Below are positions 7,924 to 15,988 of a stretch of DNA of 64,000 bases, in pieces. The notes beneath the pieces are model-generated. The model worked only from the letters and a program-made list of their open reading frames with translations, did no database searches and was not told the DNA's origin. Origin of the DNA: Burkholderia sp. 4M9327F10 (GTDB taxonomy: Bacteria; Pseudomonadota; Gammaproteobacteria; Burkholderiales; Burkholderiaceae); the NCBI RefSeq assembly GCF_005503145.1, contig NZ_SCNV01000018.1, positions 62,001 through 126,000 of the forward strand, given 5' to 3'. The stretch's first letter is position 1; each line of letters starts with the position of its first letter. The translations under genes and the position numbers were made by a program.

Positions 7924-8457
7924 ATGAGTCCGTCATTGACCGTTCGCCGCATCGCCGCCGATCAAGGCGCAGTTTTCCGCGAACTCCGTACTGCGTCGCT
8001 GCGCGAGGCACCTTATGCCTTCGGCGAGACGCTTGAGGACGCCCTGTCGGCCGATGCCGCAAGCTTCGATGTGACCGCTGCAGACCACGCAGCTTCCCTC
8101 GTGGCTACCTCGTTCATCCTCTATACCGAAGGCCATCCCGCCGGCCTGATCGAAGCGCATTTCGAAGATACCGTGGCGCGCCGCGCGTTTGTCGGCGAGC
8201 TTTGGGTGGCGCCGGCGGTGCGTCATCTGCGCGGCGGCGAGCTGCTCGTCAACACCGCCAGCGAGTGGCTGGCTGCCGAGGGCGCCGAGGAAATCTACGC
8301 GTGGGTGGCCGACGCCAACCGTACCGCCATTCGCTTTTACGAGCGCCTGGGCTTCGGTCCGACCGGCGAGCACGCCCGCACCGCCCGTTGGCCCGACCAG
8401 TCTGAAAGCCTGCTGGTGCGCCACGTGCAACGCGCTTCGCAAGCGTCCTCCCAGTGA
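7924..8457 (+). CDS. GNAT-family N-acetyltransferase
   Basis: A 177-residue protein with the layout of the GNAT fold: LTVRRIAADQGAVFRELRTASLREAP at the N-terminus, the central strand GELWVAPAVRHLRGGELLVNTASEWL in which RHLRGGELL takes the place of the acetyl-CoA pyrophosphate loop (Q/RxxGxG/A), and the C-terminal YAWVADANRTAIRFYERLGF, the typical N-x-x-A-x-x-x-Y-x-x-x-G-F motif. It would transfer an acetyl group from acetyl-CoA to an unknown amine. ATG 7924 is preferred to 7900 because AAGGGG lies about ten bases upstream. It is a single gene between map and minC. Confidence 0.85.
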   Translation: MSPSLTVRRIAADQGAVFRELRTASLREAPYAFGETLEDALSADAASFDVTAADHAASLVATSFILYTEGHPAGLIEAHFEDTVARRAFVGELWVAPAVRHLRGGELLVNTASEWLAAEGAEEIYAWVADANRTAIRFYERLGFGPTGEHARTARWPDQSESLLVRHVQRASQASSQ

Positions 8458-8618
8458 TCCTGCGAGCGGTCCCGCCCGGCACCGCTGCGTTCCTCCCTGT
8501 GCTGCTACAGCGTCCGTCGGCCCTGCCTCGTGCGCGGCCTTCTTTATTCTCTATCGCTGAAAATGCTGGCTCCCCGCGTGGACGCCTGTAAAATACGCAA
8601 AATTTTTTGCCGAACGCT

Positions 8619-9467
8619 ATGTCGCCCAAGAAATCGCCATTTTTTGAACTCCGCAGTGGCACTGTCGACACGCTCCTGTTCGTGGTCAAGACGACCGACC
8701 TCGACGCCATGCGTGCCGAACTGACCCGGCGCTTCGAGGCGACCCCCGAATTCTTCGCTAACGATGTCGTCGCCATTGACGTGCGGCGCCTCGCCGACGA
8801 CGAGCGCGTGCCGCTCGCCGAAATCGCCGCCTTGCTCGATAGCGTGCGCATGCGCCCGGTGGGCGTGGTGGCGAACCCGCAGCAAAGCTGGGCCACCGAG
8901 TCCGCCTTGCCCTTGCTCGAAGCGCGTGACCGGCGCGGCGCGAGTGCGAAGCCGGCGGCCGAAGAGGAGGCTGCGGTCGCTGAGAGCAGTGCAAGCGCTG
9001 AAGGCAACGCACCGGTGCAGGGCGAATTGCCGATGGACGCGCCGGCCGCGGCCGTCGAGGTGGTGGCGGCAGGGCCCGCCGCGGGAGCTCAGGCGGGAGC
9101 GGCGGGTGACGCCGCAAAGCTCGTTACCTCGCCGCAGACCACGGTGATCGACAAGCCGTTGCGCTCCGGCCAGCGCATCTACGCGAAGGGCGATCTGGTG
9201 GTGCTGGGCCTCGTCAGTTATGGCGCGGAAGTGATCGCCGAAGGCAATATCCACATTTATGCGCCGTTGCGCGGCCGGGCGCTGGCCGGCGTGCAAGGCA
9301 ACCACGACGCGCGCATTTTCTGCACCTGTCTGGAGCCGGAACTGATCTCGATCGCCGGTATCTACCGGACCACCGAGACGCCGCTGCCGGCCGACGTGCT
9401 CGGCAAGCCGGTGCAGATCTGGCTCGATGAAGAAAAGTTGATGATTGAACCGCTGCGGCTTACCTGA
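8619..9467 (+). CDS. minC: Septum site-determining protein MinC
   Basis: A 282-residue FtsZ inhibitor. The N-terminal domain begins FFELRSGTVDTLLFVVKTTD. A long Ala/Glu-rich linker (about residues 105-170) precedes the C-terminal beta-helix domain, recognisable by DKPLRSGQRIYAKGDLVVLG, AEVIAEGNIHIYAPLRGRALAG and the end LISIAGIY. The C-terminal domain binds MinD and FtsZ. The long Ala-rich linker is common in Burkholderiaceae. ATG 8619 is preferred to an upstream TTG at 8607. It is the first gene of minCDE, with 92 bases to minD. Confidence 0.96.
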   Translation: MSPKKSPFFELRSGTVDTLLFVVKTTDLDAMRAELTRRFEATPEFFANDVVAIDVRRLADDERVPLAEIAALLDSVRMRPVGVVANPQQSWATESALPLLEARDRRGASAKPAAEEEAAVAESSASAEGNAPVQGELPMDAPAAAVEVVAAGPAAGAQAGAAGDAAKLVTSPQTTVIDKPLRSGQRIYAKGDLVVLGLVSYGAEVIAEGNIHIYAPLRGRALAGVQGNHDARIFCTCLEPELISIAGIYRTTETPLPADVLGKPVQIWLDEEKLMIEPLRLT

Positions 9468-9559
9468 TTGCCGGTTGCGCGCGCCATGCGAGGCGCGTGC
9501 CCGGGACAGGTGGCTGCCGGACTTATTTGAACGAATTTGACGAACACAGGGTAAGGGTA

Positions 9560-10375
9560 ATGGCAAAAATCATTGTGGTGACTTCGGGCAAGGGTGGCGT
9601 GGGCAAGACGACCACGAGCGCGAGTTTCTCATCGGCCCTCGCGCTGCGCGGCAGCAAGACGGCCGTGATCGACTTCGACGTCGGCCTGCGTAACCTCGAC
9701 CTCATCATGGGCTGTGAGCGCCGTGTCGTGTACGACCTGATCAACGTGATCCAGGGCGAAGCGAACCTGAACCAGGCGCTGATCAAGGACAAGAAGTGCG
9801 AGAACCTGTTCATCCTGCCGGCCTCGCAGACGCGCGACAAAGACGCGCTGACGATGGAAGGCGTCGAAAAGGTCATCAACGACCTGATCGCGATGGACTT
9901 CGAATATATCGTCTGTGATTCGCCGGCCGGTATCGAATCGGGCGCGCTGCTGGCGATGCACTTCGCGGACGAGGCGCTGATCGTGACGAATCCGGAAGTC
10001 TCGTCCGTGCGCGACTCGGATCGCATTCTCGGCATCCTGTCGTCGAAGACCAAGCGCGCGATTGAAGGCAAGGAGCCGATCAAGGAGCACCTGTTGATCA
10101 CGCGCTACAACCCGAAGCGTGTCAGCGAAGGCGAAATGCTCTCGCTCACCGACATCCAGGAAATCCTGCGTATCGACCTGATCGGCGTCATTCCGGAGTC
10201 GGAAGCGGTGCTGCACGCGTCGAACCAGGGCCTGCCGGCCGTGCATCTCGACGGCACCGATGTCGCGGAAGCCTACAAGGACGTCGTGTCGCGTTTCCTC
10301 GGCGAGCAGAAGTCGCTTCGCTTTACCGATTACCAGAAGCCAGGCCTCCTGCAGCGCCTCTTCGGCACCAAGTAA
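9560..10375 (+). CDS. minD: Septum site-determining protein MinD
   Basis: A 271-residue membrane-associated ATPase of the ParA/MinD family. The deviant Walker A motif SGKGGVGKTTTSA lies at residues about 9-21, with switch and Walker B regions DFDVGLRNLDLIMG and YIVCDSPAGIESGAL. The C-terminus YQKPGLLQRLFGTK is the amphipathic membrane-targeting helix. MinD recruits MinC to the membrane and is cycled by MinE, placing the division site at mid-cell. The start at 9560 is preceded by AGGGTA and gives the standard MAKIIVVTSGKGG. It is followed by minE after 14 bases. Confidence 0.97.
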   Translation: MAKIIVVTSGKGGVGKTTTSASFSSALALRGSKTAVIDFDVGLRNLDLIMGCERRVVYDLINVIQGEANLNQALIKDKKCENLFILPASQTRDKDALTMEGVEKVINDLIAMDFEYIVCDSPAGIESGALLAMHFADEALIVTNPEVSSVRDSDRILGILSSKTKRAIEGKEPIKEHLLITRYNPKRVSEGEMLSLTDIQEILRIDLIGVIPESEAVLHASNQGLPAVHLDGTDVAEAYKDVVSRFLGEQKSLRFTDYQKPGLLQRLFGTK

Positions 10376-10389
10376 GGGGAGCGCACGTA

Positions 10390-10644
10390 ATGTCGATTCT
10401 TTCGTTTTTGCTGGGCGAGAAGAAGAAGTCCGCGTCAATAGCGAAGGAACGCCTGCAGTTGATCATCGCGCATGAGCGCGCCGGCGGCCATGCGCCTGCC
10501 GATTACCTGCCTGCGTTGCAACGCGAACTCGTCGCTGTGATTTCCAAGTACGTGAAGATTTCCGATGAGGATATTCGCGTCAGTCTCGAGCGCCAGGACG
10601 ACCTCGAAGTGCTCGAGGTCAAGATTGAAATTCCGCAGGCTTGA
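10390..10644 (+). CDS. minE: Cell division topological specificity factor MinE
   Basis: An 84-residue protein of normal MinE length. The N-terminus MSILSFLLGEKKKSA is the membrane-binding and MinD-contact region, KERLQLIIAHERA is the contact helix, and VKISDEDIRVSLERQDDLEVLEVKIEIP is the C-terminal dimerisation domain. MinE stimulates the ATPase of MinD and drives pole-to-pole oscillation. It lies 14 bases after minD with GGGGAGCGCACGTA before the ATG, completing the operon. No clear intrinsic terminator follows. Confidence 0.97.
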   Translation: MSILSFLLGEKKKSASIAKERLQLIIAHERAGGHAPADYLPALQRELVAVISKYVKISDEDIRVSLERQDDLEVLEVKIEIPQA

Positions 10645-10964
10645 TTGCCGACGGTCTGTTTGCATGGCGTGTGATGCTTGCCCCTTGCCGTTGCATTGAC
10701 GGGGAGGGGCGGATCATCGTGTTGCGGCGCATCTGAGTTGGATGCCGCAATGCCGTCGTCGCCACGACCCTGCTGCACCTCCTCCTGCCTTCTTCCTGCG
10801 CTGCATGGCGAAATCTTTCGCCTGGCTGTCAGTTAGCGTATTTCTGCGGTTCCACCCCTGTCTTCTATTGATCGAAGTAAGCGCTTCAGCGCTTGCTCCG
10901 ATCCCGTGCAGCATGGCTGTGGCCCGAGCACTTCGCGTCGCCTCGGCGCTTCGCGTGGCGTGCC

Positions 10965-10993
10965 TTGACACGGTCTTGCCTTTGTTCTTTAAC
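10965..10993 (+). promoter_or_regulatory. Putative sigma-70 promoter upstream of the 11123 gene
   Basis: TTGACA (10965-10970), a perfect -35 hexamer, is followed after 17 bases by TTTAAC (10988-10993), four of six matches to the -10 hexamer. It would start a leader of about 120 bases for the exported W-rich protein at 11123. The rest of the 478-base gap 10645-11122 shows no coding sequence I can support. Confidence 0.45.
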
Positions 10994-11122
10994 AGACTAG
11001 GCGGATCGGAAATATTCGGTTGCACTTGAGGGCAGTGCGTAACGTCTACCGCGTCAGCGGAAATGCCCTCTCGCGCATTAAACGGATAACGCCTCCACCG
11101 GCGCTTTTACAACGAGGGGAAT

Positions 11123-11434
11123 ATGAACAAAACTTTTCGCTTGCTGCTGGCTCAGGCTGTGATGATCGCCGCGGGCGCCGCGGCTGTGGGTTCGGCGTCC
11201 GCTGCCGAAGTCGTCGTGATTGCTCCGTCTGCTCCACCGCCAGCGCGCTACGAAGTGGTGCCGGCGCCACGCCACGGCTATGTGTGGGATCAAGGCCACT
11301 GGCGTTGGGATCATGGCCGCTACGTGTGGGTGCCGGGCCACTGGCAGCCTGAGCGCGTCGGCTATCACTGGGTGCCGGGCCACTGGGTCGCACACGGTCC
11401 GAATTACCACTGGGTCGAAGGACACTGGGCTTGA
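11123..11434 (+). CDS. Exported W-x-x-G-x-W repeat protein (YXWGQ type)
   Basis: A 103-residue protein with a signal peptide ending AVGSASAAE. The mature part is made of tandem repeats with the pattern (Y/H)xWxxGHW: YVWDQGHWRWDHG, YVWVPGHWQPERVG, YHWVPGHWVAHGPN, YHWVEGHWA. Such WxxGxW/YXWGQ proteins are common in Burkholderia, sit in the periplasm or cell envelope, and have no proven function. GAGGGGAAT precedes the ATG. A tiny lipoprotein gene follows 190 bases downstream in the same direction. Confidence 0.8.
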   Translation: MNKTFRLLLAQAVMIAAGAAAVGSASAAEVVVIAPSAPPPARYEVVPAPRHGYVWDQGHWRWDHGRYVWVPGHWQPERVGYHWVPGHWVAHGPNYHWVEGHWA

Positions 11435-11624
11435 CACCTTCCGGCCGCGCGTTGCCTCGGTAATGCGTGAAAGCCGTCTGAGCCGCGCGACGGGTGGGCC
11501 TGAGCCCTCCGGCGCGTAGCGCGGCGGACCCGTCAGGGTCCGCACCCCATCCAATCATGAGCATGCCACCAGGGCCGCGCGGCCTCCGCGCGCCGGCTCG
11601 GTGCGCGCTCGCGGAGAGAAGCAA

Positions 11625-11735
11625 ATGAAACGGAATCTTTTGGCGATTGCCTTGCTGGCGATCACGCTGGCAGGCTGCGTGGTGGTGCCGGCGCGACCGG
11701 TGTATGTGCGGCCGGCGCCGGTTGTCATTTATTGA
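11625..11735 (+). CDS. Tiny lipoprotein (36 residues)
   Basis: Too short for a routine gene finder. ATG 11625, preceded by GCGGAGAGAAGCAA, opens MKRNLLAIALLAITLAGC, a complete lipoprotein signal with lipobox LAGC (Cys18). Only about 18 residues follow the Cys, rich in Val, Pro and Tyr (VVVPARPVYVRPAPVV). It belongs with similar tiny lipoproteins at 15278 and 24763. Probably an envelope lipoprotein; function unknown. Confidence 0.7.
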   Translation: MKRNLLAIALLAITLAGCVVVPARPVYVRPAPVVIY

Positions 11736-11774
11736 TCGGGTATTGACCGGGCGGGCCCCGGCCGGAGACTGCTG

Positions 11775-11884
11775 ACCGGCAGTCCGGCAGTCCGGCAGTC
11801 CGGCAGTCCGGCAGTCCGGCAGTCCGGCAGACCGGCAGTCCGGCAGACCGGCAGACCGGCAGTCCAGCAGTCCGGCAGACCGGC
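11775..11884. repeat. 8-bp tandem repeat (CCGGCAGT/CCGGCAGA), about 13-14 units
   Basis: An uninterrupted run of an 8-base unit, CCGGCAG followed by T or A, with one unit changed to CCAGCAGT. It lies between the tiny lipoprotein stop (11735) and the stop of the convergent ClC gene (11934), so it is outside both reading frames. The pure units at the left and mixed T/A units at the right suggest recent slippage growth. Too regular and short for CRISPR. It may act as a variable-number locus. Confidence 0.9.
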
Positions 11885-11933
11885 CTTGACTGGCCCTGAG
11901 CCGGCCCCGAGCCGTGGCGAGCGGCCTGACGAT

Positions 11934-13331
11934 CTAGCGGGGTGGCGTGTCGGCGCTGCCCGCTTCGTTTGCTTCGGGCTCGTCGCCGATCAGCGGCTCG
12001 GGTACTTCCGGAACCGGGGCCGGGGCCGGCTGCGGCAGGGGCGCCATATAGCGTTCCGACAGCGCCTCATAGAGCGGCGGTGCAAAGAAGCGCGACACGC
12101 GGCTGGCGATCAGCGCGGTCGCCATCAGTGAGATCACGAGGGCGTGACCGTTGATCATCTCCATCACGATCACGAACGACGTAATCGGCGCCTGCGTGAC
12201 CGCGGCCAGATAGCCGACCATGGCGAGCGCGATCAGCATCTGCAGTTGCATGCTGCCGAATACCATGTGCAGCAGGTTGCCGAAGCCCGCGCCGATCGAC
12301 AGCGACGGCGCGAAGATGCCGCCTGGAATGCCCGGCAGATATGAGCCGACCATCGAGATCATCTTCAGGAACGGATAGAACACCGACAACTGCTCGCGGC
12401 CGTCGAGCAGCCCGCGCGCTTCCGCATAGCCGCTGCCGAAGGTCACGCCGCCGGAGATCAGGCCGACGAACGCGATCACCAGCCCGCACAGCGCGGCAAA
12501 CACAACCGGGCGCTCGCTATGCAGTTTGCGCAGCGGTTCGGGAATCCAGCGCGCCGTGTTGAGCAGCAGCCAGCAGAAAAAGCCACCGGCGATGCCGGTC
12601 ACAATCGCCGTGAGCAATACGGCCACGGCGAGCAGATCCGGGAAACGGGTGCCGATCTGAATCGTGCCGAAATACGTGTAGTTGCCGTTCAACCCGAGCG
12701 CTATCACGCCCGCGATGATGATCGCGGTAATCAGCACGCCGCTGGCGCGCGCCTCGAAGCTGCGGGTGAGCTCCTCGATGGCAAAGACAATCCCGGCCAG
12801 CGGCGTGTTGAACGCCGCGGACAGACCCGCCGATGCGCCCGCCAGCACCAGTTGCCGCTCGATCAGCGCGTTCGAGCGCGGATAGAAGCGCCGCAGGTTG
12901 AACATCAGGGCCGCGCCGACCTGCACCGTCGGCCCTTCGCGGCCAATCGTGAAGCCGCCGAGGATGGCGAGGAACGAGACGGCGATCTTACCGAACAGGA
13001 TGCGAAACGACAGCAGTCGTGAGCCGTATTCGCCCGGCTTGGCGTGCAGGGTGGCGATCACCTGCGGGATGCCGCTACCCTCCGCGCCGCGAAAGAATTT
13101 ACGCGTGAGCCACACGGACAACGCGGCGACCGCCGGCGTGACGAACAGCGGCAGCCAGACATGCTGGTGCTGCATGGCGCGGAACTGCGCATAACCGAAA
13201 TCGATAAGCCGCGCGTAGAGCACCGCGACAAGGCCGACGGCGATCGCGCCGAGCCAGAAAACACCATATTGGCGCCACAGACGGCGGGTGCGCCGGGCGA
13301 CGTTGGAGGGAAGAGGTGGGAATGCCCGCAT
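11934..13331 (-). CDS. clcA: ClC-family chloride channel/transporter
   Basis: A 465-residue inner-membrane protein with the three ClC selectivity signatures: GSGIPQ (residues about 87-92), GREGPTVQVGA with the gating Glu (about 129-139), and GGIFAPSLSIGAG (about 335-347). An AIEELTRSF element carries Glu where ClC-ec1 has the internal proton-pathway Glu203, so a Cl-/H+ exchanger is more likely than a passive channel (inference). The C-terminus ends in a Pro/Glu-rich tail of about 35 residues and no CBS domains. It converges with the repeat region. No operon partner is apparent. Confidence 0.92.
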   Translation of the reverse strand: MRAFPPLPSNVARRTRRLWRQYGVFWLGAIAVGLVAVLYARLIDFGYAQFRAMQHQHVWLPLFVTPAVAALSVWLTRKFFRGAEGSGIPQVIATLHAKPGEYGSRLLSFRILFGKIAVSFLAILGGFTIGREGPTVQVGAALMFNLRRFYPRSNALIERQLVLAGASAGLSAAFNTPLAGIVFAIEELTRSFEARASGVLITAIIIAGVIALGLNGNYTYFGTIQIGTRFPDLLAVAVLLTAIVTGIAGGFFCWLLLNTARWIPEPLRKLHSERPVVFAALCGLVIAFVGLISGGVTFGSGYAEARGLLDGREQLSVFYPFLKMISMVGSYLPGIPGGIFAPSLSIGAGFGNLLHMVFGSMQLQMLIALAMVGYLAAVTQAPITSFVIVMEMINGHALVISLMATALIASRVSRFFAPPLYEALSERYMAPLPQPAPAPVPEVPEPLIGDEPEANEAGSADTPPR

Positions 13332-13411
13332 GAGATGAGCGCTCAGGCAAAGCGCAAATTATAACGGCCGATCTGCCGGTGCGGCCGAGTGAAAGCTAAT
13401 TGGAATAAATA

Positions 13412-13451
13412 TGACAGGTGGCGCTTTCGGCCCCTTCAGGGTCACCTGTCA
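13412..13451. repeat. 9-bp inverted repeat upstream of the heptosyltransferase gene
   Basis: TGACAGGTG (13412-13420) and CACCTGTCA (13443-13451) are perfect inverted arms 22 bases apart, about 110 bases before the ATG at 13561. There is no T-tract after it, so it is not an intrinsic terminator. It could be an operator or part of a folded leader. Confidence 0.45.
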
Positions 13452-13560
13452 GTCCTGTAGCGTGTCGGGTCGTGCCTGTGTCTGTATGCCGCCCGGCGTA
13501 TAGGATAAAGGGAGGCTCGGCTATAATAACCGCCGCGATCGATACTGTGATGGGCTACTA

Positions 13561-14568
13561 ATGAAGCGAATTCTTATCGTCAAGGTGACTTCCCTGGGCG
13601 ATATTGTCGAAGCCCTTCCGGTTATTGCCGACATCAAACGTGCATTTCCGGGGGTGCAGGTCGACTGGGCAGCAGACGAGGCATTTGCTGAAGTGGTCCA
13701 ATGGAGCCAGCGTGTGGACCGCATCCTGTTCGCGCCGCTGCGTCGCTTCAAGAAGACGCGCCGCTGGTCGGATCTCAAGGCTATCGCCGCGTCTATCGGT
13801 GAGTTGCGGGCCTACCGCTACGATTGCATCATCGACATCCAGGGTGTCTACAAAACCGCGATCATCGCCTTCCTGGCCCGGTCGTCGCGCCGTGTCGGCT
13901 ACCGGAACCAGGATCTTGGCGAGCTGGGCGCCGCATTCGCCTATACGGAGCGGTTTGGCCCTCGCCCGGATGCCAGTGCTTGGGAAGGGATGCGCATCAG
14001 CGCCGGCGAGGCGCTGGGTTACCAGCCCGAAGGGCTGCCTGTCTTCGATCTGAAGCTGCCCGAGACGGGCGCCCAGCCCTTCGAGGCGGGGGACGCGCCC
14101 GTCGCAGCGTTGTTCCATGCCACCTCCAAGGACGACAAGAAATGGCCGGTGACGCATTGGGGCGAAGTGGGGCGTGAATTGACGCAGCGCGGGTTTCGCA
14201 TCGTCTTGCCGTGGGGTTCGCCCGGCGAGCGTGAGGAAGCCGTTGCCATTGCGGCGGAGGTGCCGGGCGCGACCGTGTTGCCGCAGATGAGTGTTACCGA
14301 TATCGCCCGGATGATCGACGCATGCTCACTCGTCGTTGGGACAGACACCGGCTTTGTGCATGTCGCGCATGCACTGCAAAAGCGCACGGTGATGATCTTT
14401 GTCTCCACCTCGCCTTCCCATTTCGGTATCGCCGCGCCGCACCGCTCCATTTCCATCGGCGACGGTGCGTCCATGCCGTCCGTCAGCGAAGCCCTGCGGG
14501 CGATCGACTATGTGCATAGCGACCCGCTTACCGCCGGCGAGCTCGGGCATCCCGCTAACGCGGCCTGA
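13561..14568 (+). CDS. waaC: Lipopolysaccharide heptosyltransferase I (glycosyltransferase family 9)
   Basis: A 335-residue GT-B enzyme that adds the first L-glycero-D-manno-heptose to Kdo in the inner core of LPS, on the cytoplasmic face of the inner membrane. The N-terminus MKRILIVKVTSLGDIVEALPVIADIKRAFP is the standard WaaC beginning, with Asp in the GDI element. The C-terminal domain has FHATSKDDKKWP and the donor site VVGTDTGFVHVAHAL. Length is normal. Family 9 is certain; heptosyltransferase I rather than II rests on the N-terminal sequence and length. Confidence 0.9.
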   Translation: MKRILIVKVTSLGDIVEALPVIADIKRAFPGVQVDWAADEAFAEVVQWSQRVDRILFAPLRRFKKTRRWSDLKAIAASIGELRAYRYDCIIDIQGVYKTAIIAFLARSSRRVGYRNQDLGELGAAFAYTERFGPRPDASAWEGMRISAGEALGYQPEGLPVFDLKLPETGAQPFEAGDAPVAALFHATSKDDKKWPVTHWGEVGRELTQRGFRIVLPWGSPGEREEAVAIAAEVPGATVLPQMSVTDIARMIDACSLVVGTDTGFVHVAHALQKRTVMIFVSTSPSHFGIAAPHRSISIGDGASMPSVSEALRAIDYVHSDPLTAGELGHPANAA

Positions 14569-15277
14569 TCTGCTGGCCAGCTAATGCTCACGCGTGCCGG
14601 TCGCAGCCGCCACCCTATCTATCACGCCGCCAAAAGAAAAAAGGCGCGACGCACAGTCCGCCCAAGTCGTTGAGCGCTGCCACGGCACGCCTCTGAAAGC
14701 GCCCGCGTCGGGGAACGGCGGGCGGAGAGGATCCAACAATGAACACAACAGGACTGCACCAGACAGACTGCGTGCCGCGCCTCAAGTTCAATCATTGGCG
14801 TGAATCGTGTCCGCTGGCGCATACCATCGGCGGTTTGCGGGCAATGCCCGGCGACGGTAGTGGCGCCTGAACCGGCGCCGAACCGGCGCATTACACGGCT
14901 GTTAAAAGTGTCGCTTTTCGTAGGTTGCCTACACGCAGCTTACGCGCCCGACGTGTTGCCGAAAGTTGCATGGCGCGCCCGAATACAGGGTGTACTTCAA
15001 TGTGCGCTGCTGTACCCGCGGATGCCAATCCCCCGCCAGAGCGCCTTGCGCGGTGCGAGGCTGCTCCGCAGCGCCGTATCCCTGTTCGGCGGGCTGCGTT
15101 TGCGGAGCAAGTGCGATGGCTCGTGCCTTGTCCCGGACCTTCTTCGAGCGGCAAAACCTGTAACGCGGCGCACATCATCGCTTACAAAATGCAACGCTCG
15201 CGGGAGGCCGCTTCGTGTCCAATCGATAGCATTCGAGGCGCTTAACTCGGATACCACCGAAACGACGGGAGAAGAAC
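14569..15277. other. 709-base stretch without a supported gene
   Basis: Open frames here are short, overlap one another and lack ribosome sites or recognisable products. No tRNA and no clear terminator were found. ACGGGAGAAGAAC at the right end is the ribosome site of the tiny lipoprotein gene starting at 15278. A small RNA or degraded gene cannot be excluded. Confidence 0.5.
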
Positions 15278-15403
15278 GTGAAACGCTTGACGCTGACTTT
15301 GATTGCAGGCGCGCTGCTGGCTGCTGCGCTGGGAGGTTGTGTGATCGCACCGGCGCCGGGGTACTACGGCGGCGGCTATTACCACCACGGGTACTACTAC
15401 TGA
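15278..15403 (+). CDS. Tiny Gly/Tyr/His-rich lipoprotein (41 residues)
   Basis: GTG 15278 with GGGAGAAGAAC in front opens a lipoprotein signal, KRLTLTLIAGALLAAALGGC, with lipobox LGGC at Cys21. The 20 remaining residues are almost only Ala, Pro, Gly, Tyr and His (IAPAPGYYGGGYYHHGYYY). Similar tiny proteins occur at 11625 and 24763 in this window. Likely an outer-membrane or periplasmic lipoprotein. The His/Tyr-rich tail could bind metal, but that is speculation. Confidence 0.7.
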   Translation: MKRLTLTLIAGALLAAALGGCVIAPAPGYYGGGYYHHGYYY

Positions 15404-15558
15404 TAAGCGGGGGAGTCACGCATGCGCTGCATGCAGTGGCATGGGAGGGAAGGGCTGAAAAGCCGACTGCAGGTCAAGCCGTCGCATGACCGGTACTTGC
15501 CGGCCATGCGGCGGTCGCCTGCAGAGCGAACTGGCGTTCAGTCGAGCCTTGGGTTGGG

Positions 15559-15738
15559 CTAACTCAGCATCATCTCGAAGGCGACCACCGCAACGATGGC
15601 GGCCGCATTCGCAGCGAGGGCTTCCAGCACGATGGCTTTCCAGCTCGCGGGGCGAAAGCGGATGGCCAGCAGCAGCGAGCACAGCAGTGCCAGCGCGATG
15701 ATCATCACGACGTCTGAGTTCTGCAGATAAAGCCGCAT
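15559..15738 (-). CDS. Small membrane protein (59 residues), hypothetical
   Basis: ATG 15738 is chosen because CTGGAGGCGACC forms a strong ribosome site directly before it; an in-frame ATG six codons upstream would place that site inside the gene. The product has two hydrophobic segments, VVMIIALALLCSLLLAI and LEALAANAAAIVAVVAF, joined by a short basic loop (RFRPASWK), so a membrane hairpin is likely. Function unknown. Confidence 0.6.
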   Translation of the reverse strand: MRLYLQNSDVVMIIALALLCSLLLAIRFRPASWKAIVLEALAANAAAIVAVVAFEMMLS

Positions 15739-15988
15739 GGTCGCCTCCAGGCTCATCGGGCAGCGGGCCGGGTATCCGGGTATCGGGTCTGACAGCGGAC
15801 GGGTCTGACGAGTATCTGGTCTGAGTATATGCGCGCCAAAAAGGCGTGCAAGAGAGGATACGCACCAGGTGGGTGTGGGCTCGGAGACGGGGCAAGCAGG
15901 GGCAAGCAGAGGGCAAGCAGGAGGTGCGCGAGAAAATTTACCGCGCTCGCTGCCCACACGCGGCGGGAAGCGAGCGCTGGAACTGTCC

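Noticed and set aside
11775..11884. Short regular repeats as a possible CRISPR array
   Set aside because: The units are 8 bases in direct contact with no spacers, and no cas gene is present.
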